Source: Ziziphus jujuba
Taxonomy: Eukaryota; Streptophyta; Magnoliopsida; Rosales; Rhamnaceae
Assembly: GCF_031755915.1 (NCBI RefSeq)
Contig: NC_083379.1
Coordinates: 15,733,501-15,797,500 of the forward strand
DNA length: 64,000 bases
Direction of reading: 5' to 3'
Below, in pieces: positions 46,560 through 59,837 of this stretch; the first letter of the stretch is position 1, and every line of letters starts with the position of its first letter. The position numbers were made by a program, and so were the translations under genes. The notes beneath the pieces are model-generated. The model ran no database searches. It was not told the DNA's origin and worked only from the letters and a program-made list of their open reading frames with translations.

Positions 46560-48903
46560 TGTAACACCCCGTACCAAAAAATATACATGATAAAACAAGT
46601 TTGACCAAATTGACTAAGTTTGACCAAGTTTGACCAAGTGAACAATATATGGATTCAAGTTGACTTTTTCAATAGCCAATATTTTTGGTTTGACTAAGGT
46701 ACCATTGTGTAGATATCGTCGATATGAGTTCATAGACTGGTGGCACACCAAATTCTGAATTAAGAATAAAAAGTTATGGTTCTGAGAAGTTTTAAGCATA
46801 AGTTTTAAATCAGTGTCCAAGCTAGTCCCCAGTTTTTGTCTGTTAGTGATCCAAGGCTTTATATAAGCCTAGGTAAGCGTGTCAAACAGGAAACAAAGCC
46901 CAAAATACCCATTTCTTCCCCAAAACCTGAGAAATTCTGTCCTCAGACCCGTGGATCCGAACTGGGCCGTTTCAACCCATTTACCATCGAAGTGGATCAC
47001 CATCGTTTTGCCCATTTCTGGCCAACCACCACTTACACGCACCAGCCAACTAGAAAGATCACTTGAAGGCGAGCTCAATCGTGAAATTTCAAGGCAAGAA
47101 GTGGCTAGACGCACCCAGATCTCCGTGGCGGCCGGCGAGATTCCTCACCGGTTAAAAGATCCGACAATGGGAAGTTCGACCGATGCTTCAACAGTGTTTT
47201 CTGGCCACCGGAGGAAACTTTGGACCAAGGCACTCGAGTTGAGCCTGGAGGTGATCCTGTAGAGGGGCAGGCGTGAGCATCTCCAGTACTGTGAGTAATT
47301 ATATCATTTTTAAATGTTTTGGGTATATAGTATAATATATATGTGGTTTAAATATTTTACGTATATACCATCTGATTGAAATGTTTTTTTTTATGCATAT
47401 ATAAATATTTGCTTTCACATATATGTGTTATCATTTTATATGACTTTTGATAATATTTTAAGTGATTTCCAATTTCAATGGGTCTATAAATGGACATGTG
47501 GTATTTAAATATTTTGGTAATTAAATTGAGGTTTTAAATCATTTTGGAAACTATTTGGTTTGAGAAAGCAGATTAAAAATCAAATGAGTTTAAACATAAT
47601 CAAATACTTCAAAATTTTCGGTGCTTATAATCAGTTTATGGTGAATATATTTCACTGTGGTATTTTCTTATTTTAGTAAGAAATCATGATTTGAAGTTTT
47701 TTTTGAAATATTTAGACAAGTGGTTGAGCGTAAATATTAAATTATAATTTACGATACGGTAAAATACTGTATCGGTTATTTTAAATTGATGTACCGTATA
47801 GTACCAAAGTTTGGTTTAGTATTATATTACAGCGCGCTGGGTTTACCACGGTGCCGTGAGGTTGGTTTCATCAAACGGTTATCTATTATTACCACGGACT
47901 GTGAGGTCGGGTTTATCCAACTGTTTATTATTATTACCACGGTACCGTGAGGTTGGTATCATCCAACGGTTTATTATTGCCACGGACCATGAGGTTGGGT
48001 ACGTCCCGACGGTTATTTATTATTTCCACGACACCGTTCATATATTGAGGGTCGTGAGGTAGGTGTATCCCATGGTTTACAGATTGGTACATCGTTTGGT
48101 ATATTGTGTACGTTTGAACATATTGTTGATTTACAAACATTGTGGTGATTCCTGCATTTTCATATTTATTTAGTGGAACTGTATTTATTATATTTTATGC
48201 TCAAATATTTATATCTTGATTTGAGACATTTTATAATATTACAATAATCATTCATTTTATATTTGAGCATCGGTTTTATGATATAGTAAATTGGGATACA
48301 AGTTTGGGTTTTGTGAAATGATTTTTAAACGGGGAACTTTTCAAACGAGTGGAACGAGAGATCTTGAGAGAAAGATTTTTCATAGATAAATTATTATTTT
48401 TCTATTATATTATACCACTTACTGAGATTTCTTTATCTCATGTTTTATTGTTTTAAATTCGTTCCCCTAGGCCTATGCAGCTAGTAGCAGTCTACCTCGT
48501 GTACAACTTATCGTTTTGTTCTTTCCACGACAGCAGTCGTATTTATCTTTCCTTTATCTACTGTTATCTTTTGGATTTATTTAACACTTATTTGTACTCT
48601 TGGACTTCGTTGATACTCTTAAAATGCTCTGATTTTATATATGGAACTCAGTAGATATCATGGTACTTATGCGTATAGTTATGGTCTGTAGTACAGTAGA
48701 CCGGTTGTAGACTTTACGCTGTTGTGGATTTATTTATTTATTTTTTATTATACATATTGAGGTATTATTGTTATCGCTTGTGTTTGTTGTTTATGTTTTA
48801 AGGTGAGGTCCTATTGGATATTCTCTAAGGATTATCCAGTGGGAATTCACTAGGCGGGACCACCCGAGGGATCCTGGGAAGATTTCCGGAGCGGGTCCTA
48901 TCA
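46560..48903 (+). mobile_element. Probable solo LTR of a gypsy-type retrotransposon
   Basis: Starts TGTAACACCCCGTACC and ends GCGGGTCCTATCA, giving the TG..CA ends and imperfect terminal inversion of plant LTRs. The 2.34 kb interior includes repeated TTGACCAAGTTTGACCAA phrases (46600-46640), a GC-richer section (46830-47280) with chance frames of up to 127 residues, a TATA-poor AT-rich centre and a 45-bp minisatellite. No gag-pol follows and no second LTR lies nearby, so a solo LTR is the simplest reading. The insertion is in (TA)n, so a 5-bp target duplication cannot be read with certainty. Confidence 0.6.
47846..48070 (+). repeat. Minisatellite, about 45-bp period, five units, inside the LTR
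   Basis: Units start at CCACG at 47846, 47892, 47937, 47980 and 48026. The consensus is CCACGGTACCGTGAGGTTGG followed by TATCATCCAACGGTTTATTATTA. Each unit contains the small palindrome CCACGG.(A/C)CCGTG, so each could fold. Confidence 0.85.
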
Positions 48904-51290
48904 TATATATATATATATATATAATCTAAAACCGCATCATGAGGACTTCATAAAATGAAATCCCTATGTGACATTCTCCTTAGCCAAATAATGTTACATT
49001 ATTTAATTTTTTTTAACCCAAATTTTAAATGAGATCTACCAATAATTATCAACATGTGATTAAAATTTGATTGATTTTCTTAAAACTTTTATATAGCACT
49101 TAACATTGACAAATTCAATGATCTATATAAGGCGCTAATGTAGTAATGTATCTATTAAAAGAATGTGTTTATGTAGTTTTTTTTTCATATCAGAATAATA
49201 TATATATATATATATATATGTATATATTATTCAATGTATGACTAATATATATTGGTTAAATATTTCAAGGATTAAGATAATATTCGTCAAATATGACATT
49301 CTTATGCACCACTGAATGTATCTATTCAAGGATTATGATAATTGATTAAAAATATATTGTCAAAATTTTGGTACATAAAGCATAACATGAATATTTGCGT
49401 CGTTAGTTCCTTAACCTTATTGTGTTTTATCAATATTGTTTGTCTTTTTTTGGGTCATTTTTGTCTTTAACTCTAGCATTGTATCATGTCCCTATTCCAA
49501 TTTCCTTTTGAATTCTCAAAAACCATAGCGGCAGTTAACCCAGTATGTCCCTATACCAATTTCGTATTGAACTGTCAAAATTCCAAAAGATGAATGTTAG
49601 AAGCACATACTAGGGGCATGGAATGGCCTTTTGGAAATTGTCGAACCCTTTTTTTTTTTTTTTTTTCTTTTTTAATAAAAAAAAGCTAAGGTATTTGTTT
49701 TTTTGCTGGTTTTAATTTTGATATTTGTTGCATCGTTATATCCTTAGCCCAATTATATGTTTTAAATTTATCAAAAAACACAGACATGTTACATGTACAT
49801 GCCAAGGGTATGGGATTTGACACTTTTCAAAATGACATCCTATACACAAGCATGTGCATGACATGCGTTTTTTCACAAATTTGAAACGGAATAAGGTTAG
49901 GGACGTAACAATACAACAAATACCATAATTAAGGGACAAGAGTGCCAAAAATTTAAAAAAAATAAAAATAAAAATCAAGAGTAGAAATACCAAACACTAT
50001 GAAGTAAAAATACAAAAGTGTAAATATTCCTAGATGTTTATTACATTATAAGAGGCCCAATCCATACACCAGCAAGGCCTCCTAATGCCCACAAAATTTG
50101 GAGCCAAAAAATTCTTATATTAAATATATTTGTTTAAAAATTAAATTATATAATCTTTTTTCAGAAATATAAGACTTCTAATTATCTTAAAATTTTACAA
50201 TTTTAAAACAAACTTTTATAAATCTGTATTATTATTTATGTGAAATTAATTTATATTAATTTAGTAAGTCTCTTAAATTGTATTATCTTTTTTATAATTG
50301 AAATTCAACTTCGAAATTATAAAATGCACTTAAAATTTTTTGGGTCATTTAATGTTTTAATTTATAAAATATACTTCAAAAAAATTTATAATCCAAAAAT
50401 AATAAAAATTAAAATGAAGATGTCATCAATAAAAAATATTTATATAAAAGTTATTTTATAAATTTTAAATACAAGATTTACTAGGGGAAAAATTGAACTT
50501 TTTTTTTCCCATTTACACTCTTTTTTTTTTTCTCTTTTTCTTTTCCCATTTACATTCAAACTTATAAAAATTAACCTTGCTCATTTTATAAAATTGAATA
50601 GTATTTTAATACAAAAATTATAAAAATGAATAGTTTCTTCAAATGCAGAATTTATTGGTATATGATGCCCTAATGTGGTTTGTATTTCGACAATCCAAAA
50701 TTCTATATACATGCTTTATTTGTTTTAAAAATTTTCAGTATAATTTACCCTTACATAAAAATCATTAAAAAAAAAGTACATATTTAGAAAGATGTGGTAA
50801 CTTTTTTTTTTGGGCTTCCAAAAAGATGTGAAGTTTTGCTATTTGATTGCGATGTGCTTCACAAGTTCACATTGTCCACAAATACTATGCCATGCGAATT
50901 ATTTTATTTTTTAACATGTAGAAATTTATTCAACCAATATTGATTTTGGATTTTTTTTTTGGGCCATGATAACAATAGCATTTATCACTCTTCCACTGTT
51001 CCCTAACTAATATAGTGTTAAGCCATCAAATTAATATAATAATAGTAAGAAGAAGAAGGTACAATCTCTTTGGAAAAAAAGAATGTAAAATCCAAATCAA
51101 AGTGCTCTACCAGTATAGCGATGGAATTTTGATACAACTAAACAACCAAATTAATTTCTACGGAATTAACCAACAAAGTTATAATTAATATATAAGTTAC
51201 ATATATATATATATAACCTGCACACATCCAGTTTTCAATTTACAAATTTTCAATCCAAACACATAATACGTTGTACACATAAATTGGTAG
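48904..51290. other. AT-rich intergenic DNA with a fold-back repeat
   Basis: No gene recognised. (TA)n at about 48904-48922 and 49199-49218. Arms at about 49718-49750 (TTTTGATATTTGTTGCATCGTTATATCC) and 49894-49932 (GGACGTAACAATACAACAAATACC) are inverted, a MITE-like structure. Related sense sequence (GTTAGTTCCTTAACC, ATTGTATCATGTCCC) lies at 49390-49500. Confidence 0.5.
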
Positions 51291-51576
51291 TCAGGTGACC
51301 GAGGAAAGGGTGTCAGGCAGATACGCCAGGGGGAGGACCACCGGCCTCTACATGAGAGTATATGGTCCTCCATTAATAATAACTTCCCTTTTTCTCTTCC
51401 TCTTCCTCCTCTTCTATCTATATAGTATAGTTTATGCATGTACTTCTTCTATCCCTTTTTTCCAATATAAATTTTTCACCCTCTTCCATCTCTCTTCCTT
51501 CTTACTTAATTTGGCGATATCTCTCTATCTCTCTCAGTGATCGATTGCTATCAAACTTAAATTGGTCAAATTGAAG
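51291..51576 (+). promoter_or_regulatory. Probable promoter and leader of the DVL gene
   Basis: A GC-rich island at about 51295-51365 is followed by pyrimidine-rich DNA. TATATAGTATAG at about 51418 is a possible TATA element, and a CT-rich leader (51470-51540) runs to the ATG at 51577. An 81-residue frame here is in UTR-like sequence and is not called. Confidence 0.4.
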
Positions 51577-51783
51577 ATGGGTCAATGTCATTCTACACCA
51601 TCATCAACACAAGGAGGGCGCCACAGTAGTGAGGCGGAGGAGGAGGAGGACGAGGAGGAGGAGGAGACGACGACGTTGAAGAAAAGATGTTTGGCCATGG
51701 CTAAGGAACAAAGATCCAGGTTTTACATCATAAGGAGATGCATCGTTATGTTGCTGTGTTGGCACAAGTATGAAAACTACTAA
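51577..51783 (+). CDS. DEVIL/ROTUNDIFOLIA-like small polypeptide (DVL/RTFL)
   Basis: A 68-residue, single-exon gene. DVL/RTFL peptides restrict polar cell proliferation in leaves and fruits when overexpressed and act at the plasma membrane. The C-terminal RTF domain is clear: [31 protein letters not shown], about residues 36-66, with the conserved core [16 protein letters not shown] and three cysteines. The N-terminus starts [10 protein letters not shown], which resembles an N-myristoylation signal plus palmitoylatable Cys (inference). It is followed by an acidic run of about a dozen Glu/Asp encoded by a GAGGAGGA tract (51635-51667), a likely slippage-prone region. The start is the first ATG; an in-frame upstream TTG is not used. 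Which of the many family members it corresponds to cannot be told. Confidence 0.92.
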   Translation: MGQCHSTPSSTQGGRHSSEAEEEEDEEEEETTTLKKRCLAMAKEQRSRFYIIRRCIVMLLCWHKYENY

Positions 51784-54176
51784 CTAGCTATATATATAGT
51801 ATTTCATCGATATGTATATATATCATGATTATCATATGATATATATATATATATATATGTTTGATTGTCCTCGATTACCGTCCTTGTAATGTTGCCTGAG
51901 ACAAATACTGAAAATCATGTATGAATATTAGTTCTAAGCAATTCAACCATGGAATATTTTGGAACACTTGACATCTCTGTTTTTCTTGTGTATACCACAT
52001 TAATTAGAATTAATTAATCCCTGCGAATCAAACTGATATGAAGAAGATATTGTTCATCACTTATCAGTGTTAATTTAGTAGTACATATAAATTTGTGTGC
52101 ATTTTTTTTTTATTTTCTTTTTTATAAATATGAAAGTGAAGAAGGAAGGAAGAAACTCATGAATATGTCATGATGAAATTGGAAAAAGTAGGCTAGGGTT
52201 TATGTAAAAGGAAGAGGGAGGAGGGTACTTGGGGTGTGTGTTTGTTTTTGCAGGGTTTTCACGTGAAAACAGTCATGGAAAGCGAGGGTTGTTTTCTTGC
52301 GTAAAGAGAGACACACACATTGATTCAAATGGGGAGAGGGACAACTCGTGTTGCGCAGATCGTACAGGTGTGTGCGCGCCAGACGTGTATATATATATAT
52401 ATATATATATAGTAATTTTATGGTAGGCTTTGTCGTATGCGAAAACGTATTAAATTTGACATTAAAAGCATTAGTTTTTTTCTAGCAAAATTAATATTAT
52501 ATTTTTTTTAAAATATAGTAAAATTAATATTTTCTTAAGTGTTCGTTTTAGTATGGATCTGCATGTAAATAGTATTCATTATAGTCTCACCATATATATA
52601 TATATATATATACTTTTTGCCTTCAGGTAAAATTAACTATTAATTAATTTAATTAGCTATTTAACTATATATTAAATTATGTGCTACTAATTTAGTGGAA
52701 GAAAGTTGGCTCAAGCATTACACATATGAATTTAAATTATGACAAACTTTGTTATTGTTTTGATACAGAGATATATTTTTTATTACTAAGGAAAAAATTA
52801 TGTGCTACTGAATATTTTCCGAATTGCAATTTGCGCAAATTGTACTACCATATAATCTTCAAAACAAGGATTTTACAATTAATTTAGTTTATGTAATTTA
52901 ATCTGAGGAAAAGAATTCTCACAAAATGAAAAAGCAATTAAAAATTTAGGCGTCAAATTGAGAGATAGGCAAGGAGAAAGGACAATGGGAAAAAGTAGGG
53001 GAGGAGTGATGGATTATGTACGTTGACGTCCAAAAATCTTGAGAGAAGTCCTGCTCATTAATCTCAAATACTGTTTTTCCGAGTTCTGATCACAGCCTGA
53101 CTTTTCACCCCAAAAAAAAGAAAGAAAAAGGATCACAGCCTGACAAGTCTATTTTTGTGTACAGCTTCTTGAGCCTCTCACTATTTTTCATGTCTACTCC
53201 AACAAGCATAATTAATATTTTGAGCCTGAATAGTGCTTCATGTCAATTAATGCAGGAGGTTTTTTTTTTAATTTATTTATTGGCTATATATATGGCCACC
53301 TTAATTAATTTCCTCTTTGTTTTGTTTCTAAAATGAAGCATTTCTTGGTGGGGAAATGCTGACCCATAAAAAGAGACAAATTGTACATCTCTAATAACGT
53401 TGTAGACTTAATTATATAATTATATAATGAGGTAGGGGCCACTTGTTGGGGTCCCCATGATATTAAAAAAAATGTTATATACCTACTAGGCAGGGCCCAA
53501 TGTTGGTTCCTTATATGATATATTAATGTACATCTTATGCTTTTATGGCTGTGGAACTTCCTTCTTTTCCTTTTGTTTCAGTGTGAACCATAAATTAATT
53601 TTGTTTTCATTAGATATATTTCCACGCTGTAAAAGCCTGAAAGTTGATCATGAAATCACAAAGCACATTCTTTGAAAGGTTTTCACTCCTTCCTTATTGT
53701 CCAGAAAAGGAAAAAAAAAAATAGAAAAAGAAGAAAAGGATTTGAGGCTTTTCGTTAAATAAGCTATAAGCTAAATCACACATGAATTTATAGTTGGGAG
53801 TATTGACAGTTTCTACAGAAATGGAGGTTTAAATTAACCGAATTTTTTAGTGCATCCTAGTTAGTTTAATACACACATATGATATTAAGAGAAACTTTTA
53901 TGCTGTCCTTTCTTCTTTTGTTTTTTTCACAATGTTGTTCTTTCCAACGATAAATGACATCTCATACCCCAAAACTGTGATTTGATTTGAAAATAAAACC
54001 CATATGCGTATATAAATATTGATCATTAATTATTTTCGAATCATTTCCAGAGTGGACCCCATGACGAAAGAGATTGGGACAGGGACAGGCACCACACCGG
54101 ATTATACATATAATCCATTTTTTTAAGATAATATTATAATTAATCCATACCTTTTAGGTTTTTTTTTTTTTAAAAA

Positions 54177-54207
<31 letters not shown>

Positions 54208-56380
54208 CATATCTATAAAAGGTTTGAAAAAATATATATATGTGTGTGTGTGTGTGTTTCAATACAAACATATAGAGAGCTGAGTGATTTGTTCAAGTGT
54301 AACTGAAAATTATAGTAAATACACACATCTGATTTTTTTGCAAGTTTTTAACAGTAGCCTGTACAAAGTGTAATAATACGGTTGTTTTGGAACACAGCAT
54401 GAGGTTATTCTGGGCCACGTATCCCACAATATGTTATAAGATGTTGTATGTTCCATAATATGTTGTGATATATTGAGATATTAAAAAATTATGGGCAATT
54501 ATAGGCTCTATCTCTCTTAGGAGAAAATTTTCATTAATATATATATATATATATATATATATGTAAATTTATATATGTGTAGTCCTATTACAAAATGCAT
54601 ACACATCTACATTATCCAAGATATGCATGATCAAATTAAATGTAATCTATGAAATATGTTAATGGTTCCATATAAATCATAGGACATATACTAGGCATTA
54701 CATGTAATTTGACATAGTATGTACTCGATAAAATGGGTGTGTACACATGTTATAGCAAAATTATATATATACAGCATTCAATGTATCAAGATTTTTGACA
54801 AATCATTTTAGCTTTTGATTGGATACATTTAAAGAAAGATAAACATTTGAAAGTTATGAGTTTTTATTTTTATGATTTGTAAACCATTAGATCTACACTC
54901 AATAGATAAATATTTATCAAATATCTTGGTATATAAAGCGTGCCTCTATATATATGTATAGTAATAATCAAGGAGCTACATAGCTCACTTTATAATTGAT
55001 AATCTAGGGATAAGATCGGTAAAATAATATAACAATATTAATTTACAATATTTTTTTATATGTTCACTCTAAAATTCTAATAAGAAAAAATAAACCATGT
55101 AATAACAATTTGTTAAATTGTTATATGGTGTATAAATAATATTAGATTTTTATTTAATAAGATTTACATGATTTATATTTTTTTTTTGCCCCTATTTAAT
55201 ATTGTACCACATTAATATCACGTATTTTTAAATGAATTCAGTAGATCAAAACTATAAGTATGTATATAAAATTTGATTCTACTAGGTATTAATTGAGAAA
55301 TATAAGCTAACCCTATATCTCTCAATTATATGTAACTTATAAAATATTTTACCATGAATTATATATAATCAATCGGCAATCCAAACACTATAAACTATTA
55401 TAGTAGAAAATTGCCATATATATAAACATGCTACCACATGTGTTCGAGGGGCATATTATGGTATAGATTGGCATGTAATTTAGCACCGACCTGCATCATA
55501 ATGTTCATATCTATACTTTTGAGATCGTGAATTTGAATCACTTCTTGCTCCTTTTAAAATAGAACATTATTATAATTTTGACCAAAAAAAAAAAAACCAT
55601 AAATTTATTTTATATATATATATATATATATATGTACGCATTTTAAGATGGCACCAGCCATGACATGCTACATCTTGCAGCCTTGTGGTCCAGTATCCCA
55701 TGATGTGGACATTAATGCCCATAAAAAAGGATGTATGCATGCATAAATATAGACTGGAGTTTATTTTGTCTTATATTAGCTGAAAATCCTTTAGAGTAAA
55801 AATGCTTGTTCTACTCTACAGTTAAACTAAACAATAGCTAGGTAGGCATAATTTACCCCCCAAGAAAAAAAAATAAAAATAAAAATAAAAAAGAAAAGCA
55901 AAAGCTAGGAAGGTATCTCACATTGACAATATAAGAGTTTTTAAATTTTTTTTCAAGATCTTTGCCAAATTATATAAAGTTTATAATCTACCAAAAAAAG
56001 AAAATAATAAAAGTTTATAACTTATTATATATGAAAGAACTTAAAGGAATATTTTTAGTGACTTTCAAGGCCTTGCCTCTGTCGGAATACTGTTTAGTGT
56101 TTTTTTGTTGTGACTTGGGGATGAAGAGATTTTTACCCAATTTGGTTTTAACCATGAGTTTTGAGGTATACTTTTATACGTTTTACCATTAGACCTTGCA
56201 TATTCTTATAGATTTTTATTTTTTTATATATATATTTTTTTGATCTTTGCCATTAGTTGAACCCAAAAAAAAAAAAAAAAAACAAAAGAAAAGAGGAAAA
56301 GAGGGAGAGAAAGAGAGAGAGAGAGAGAGAAAACCCATTGATCCTATAAAAAAAAAATTTAAATCTCAAGCTTTTTGGTA
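51784..56380. other. AT-rich intergenic DNA
   Basis: No gene recognised. The 3' UTR of the DVL gene probably extends to about 51960. (TA)n lies at about 51839-51858, 52388-52411, 52592-52611, 54185-54207, 54536-54561 and 55612-55632, and (TG)n at 54241-54257. GATCACAGCCTGAC is repeated at about 53088 and 53130. A 65-residue frame at 52229-52426 ends in a microsatellite and shows no known family. Confidence 0.55.
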
Positions 56381-56469
56381 AAAAAAGAGATTTTTCCAAA
56401 AATGTCCTGATCTTCAACTTTTGTATACGCACATCCTCTAAAATCAATCCACCATTTATTTGCCTCCTA

Positions 56470-56850
56470 TAATTCTATTTATTTTTCCGTTTGAAATCAA
56501 AAATGTATTTTTATGGTTTAATCTTAAATTGTTAAATATCTTTAACCGTGAAACATGGAGTTTGGCTGGTCAAAGTGAGTTGGCCGGATAGGATAGTCAT
56601 CCATGTTTTCCAAGTTTTTTCAAAATTTTTTTACTTAGATTCAATTCTAAGATAAAAAAAAAATAAATAAATAAATAAAATTATTTTTCTGTTTGAAATC
56701 AGAAATGTATTTTTAGGATTCAATTTTAAAGTTTAAAACATCTTTTGCCTTGAAACATGGAGTTTGGTTGCTCAAAGTGAGTTGGCCGGAGAGGATAAAG
56801 TAGAGTCATTCATGCTTTAAAGTTTTTTTCAAATTTTTTTGACTTAGAGG
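56470..56850 (+). repeat. Tandem pair, about 205-bp period, in the left inverted repeat
   Basis: Unit 1 (56483-56640) and unit 2 (56687-56850) share TTTGAAATCA.AAATGTATTTTTA, TTTAA.CATCTTT, GAAACATGGAGTTTGG, TCAAAGTGAGTTGGCCGGA and AAGTTTTTT.CAAA.TTTTTT.ACTTAG. An inverted partial copy lies at 60790-60895. Confidence 0.85.
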
Positions 56851-57189
56851 AGTACAGCTTTTAGACCATCTTCAATGATAAATATCTACTTTTACCATTG
56901 ATATTTTTAAAATTTTGTTCTATAACATTAAATGCCAATGCCACAACTAAATTTTAACATCTATCTACATAATATGTTAAAGTAGAAAATATGCGCCATA
57001 TGTCATTATATTATCATTTCAAATTATTTCCAAAATCATCAATAAAAAATCATAATTTATTAAAAATTATGACCTTCTCAAAATAATATAAAATTTAACT
57101 CTTTTTCTTTTTTTTATTTATGACCTTATCAAAATGTCAATCAGTACCAATAGAACAGCTATTTAAGAGATAAATTTTTTTACCTTTAA

Positions 57190-57900
57190 TTGTTTGTATC
57201 CAATATATATATATATATTAGAACAAAAATATTAAAATGTATAATTGGGACATAATATACACTATTATACTTGTAAAATAAAAAGTGTATCTCCATATAT
57301 AACGTATTTTAAATATTTTTACATATATAAATATAATTATATAGAAAATAATAAAGATATCTTCTTATTTTGACAAAAAAATTACATAAATAATATAATT
57401 TTATTTTATTAGTAGAAAAAATTTGAATAATCCTATTCAAAATATAATTATTAAATATGACAAAGTATGATATATATATATTCGAAACAAATTATTTTAT
57501 TTTATTTGAGATTTTTTTTTTGTTGTATCCAAAAATATATATTTTTATTATTATAATATTATATATCATGTTTGATTAAAAAAACCTTAATTAGGAAAAA
57601 AATGTTAAAAGTATATAATTAGCACAAAAATATAATATTATATTTGTAAAACAATAAATTAAAATGTATTTCTATATATAACAAATTTTAAATATTTTTA
57701 CATATACAAATATGATTATATAGAAAAGAATAAAGATATCTCTTTATTTCGATACAAAAATATAACATAAATAATATAATTTTATTTTATTAGTGAAAAA
57801 ATTTGAGATATATTTTTCAGAATATAATTTTTAAACATGATAGAGTAGGATCTATGTTCAAAATAAATTTTGATTTTATTTTATTTACTAAATAAGTCAA
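57190..57900 (+). repeat. Tandem duplication, about 375-bp unit
   Basis: AAAGTGTATCTCCATATATAACGTATTTTAAATATTTTTACATATA at about 57281 recurs as AAAATGTATTTCTATATATAACAAATTTTAAATATTTTTACATATA at about 57660. Both are followed by ATTATATAGAAAA.AATAAAGATATCT, TACATAAATAATATAATTTTATTTTATTAGT and TTCAAAATAAATT-like ends. Non-coding. Confidence 0.8.
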
Positions 57901-57919
57901 ATACATTTGGTTTTTCATT

Positions 57920-58340
57920 AATACAGAAAAATTAATTACTTGAGAGGAATAAAAAAAAGAAAAAAATTTCAAAATAAAAAACATTAAAAAAAGATATATA
58001 ATCTACATATTAATTTTTTCTGTTAATTTATTATATTTATTTTATTGTAAAATAAAAAAGATGTTATATACGGTAATTAATAATTAGATTCTATATACTA
58101 ACACATATACATATATGGATATGTAAGGTATGGAATTTCAATATCAAAATATATAAATTTCAATAATAAAATTAATCACCTCATTTAATCTTTTTAAAAT
58201 ATATGTAACCATAAATAAAATTATCTTATAAGGTAAAAAGATGTTCATTGGGCAAATAATAATAATAATAGTAATAAAATTATATTTAATGATAGTAATA
58301 ATTTAATTATATTATGAGTATGTAATATTAGAAAAAATAA
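57920..58340 (+). repeat. Dispersed repeat family R3, copy 2
   Basis: Same landmark order as 39580-39960, including TTATTTTATTGTAAAATAAA, ACGGTAATTAATAATTAGATT, ACACATATACATATAT, GGAATTTCAATATCA and TTTCAATAATAAAATTAATC. Confidence 0.65.
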
Positions 58341-58419
58341 TTATTGCAATAAACAAAAAAAAATACATTTGAATTTAAATCTAAACTTCATAAGTGAAAA
58401 AAAATAGACCGGTAAATAC

Positions 58420-58740
58420 TTTTGTATTTGAATTCCATAATTGAATAGTATTATATATAAAGATCAAACTTTTCGTTCTTAATAAACTTTTACGATATAG
58501 ATTAAATAAAAGTTTAAATTTCAAATTCAAATATACCTAGTAAGGATAAAAATTTTAAATAAATTTTCAAAATAGTCAGATAGGTTAATATTATTAATCA
58601 ATCAACACTAATAAGACCAGTGGATGTTCAAATTTTGAATACTAAAACTTTGGAATATTTCAAGCTTTGATGATAAATAAAAAATTAATAGTTTTGAAAT
58701 AATTTTAATAGATGAACAAGCTTTTTTTTCTAAATTTTTG
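58420..58740 (+). repeat. Dispersed repeat family R2, copy 3
   Basis: Shares GAATAGTATTATATATAAAGATCAAA, ATCAATCAACACTAATAAGACCAGTGGATGTT, ACTTTGGAATATTTCAAGCTTTGATGA and AATAGATGAACAAGCTTTTTTTT with 36300-36660 in the same orientation. Confidence 0.65.
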
Positions 58741-59271
58741 TTACATATTATTATTAATATTATTTATTTTAGTATATCTACTTTTTTATTTTTTTATGAC
58801 AAATAATGCATATAATATAATTTAAAGTTTTGTATGTAAATGTGCATTAATACATTAATATATAACAACATCAAAGCTTAAATATTATTATTTATGATAT
58901 TATATATCTATATATATATTATTTATATTATATATTATTGGTATTTTCCTCGTTTTCATTTTGAAATATGAAATATAAAAAGTCATTATTAAAATATTAT
59001 ATCATTAATAATTTTCATGTAATTATTAATATGTCAAATATATCGATCTTGTGTTAAATATAGTTGTTCTTATTGTTTACTATAATATATTCTATCATTT
59101 TTTTTATTTACTTAATGTTATTAATTTAAATACTATCAAAATCAATTTTATATAATATTGGATTTCCATATTATTATTCTATATTAATATTTATTTATTT
59201 TTATATAATCAATTATTAATTTGTAATTATGAGATTCTAATGAATCCATCTTATATAAAATGTATAGCAAG

Positions 59272-59304
<33 letters not shown>

Positions 59305-59837
59305 AATGAATAAAACTTATCAAAGTTATTGAATTTAATTCACCTATCCCGTTTTATTTATATCATTAAATAGTTAAAAGACAATCAAAAAGCTAAAAAA
59401 AAAAAAAAAACTATCATTAAAGTTAATTTGGTAAAAGAATTTACTAATCATCAATAATATTTTTAAATTTTTTATAATTATTTTAAAAAAATTTATAGAT
59501 ATTTTCAAAATTTACATAGAATTTTTTTAATATGTAAATTTTTGAAATTTCGATAGATATTATGGATTTTTTAACCAAATTATTAAGAATTTGATGTGAA
59601 TATTTTGAAATATATTTTCATAGAAAATTTTGATAAAATTTCAAAAATTTCAATAGATATTATGAAAATTCTATCCGTTTTCACTTGAAACCAGAATCTC
59701 TTTTTGACCTTTTAAAAAATCAAAAATTTTGAGAAAAATTTGAATATTTAAAACCTTGATTAAAGATCATTTTTAAAATCATCTATTATGATTACAATGC
59801 CGTGTATCACATAGAAATTGATGCTAATTGATATGAA

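Noticed and set aside
46879..47262. 127-residue open frame (+)
   Set aside because: Lies inside the probable LTR, has no family resemblance, and overlaps other frames of similar length on both strands in the same GC-richer patch.
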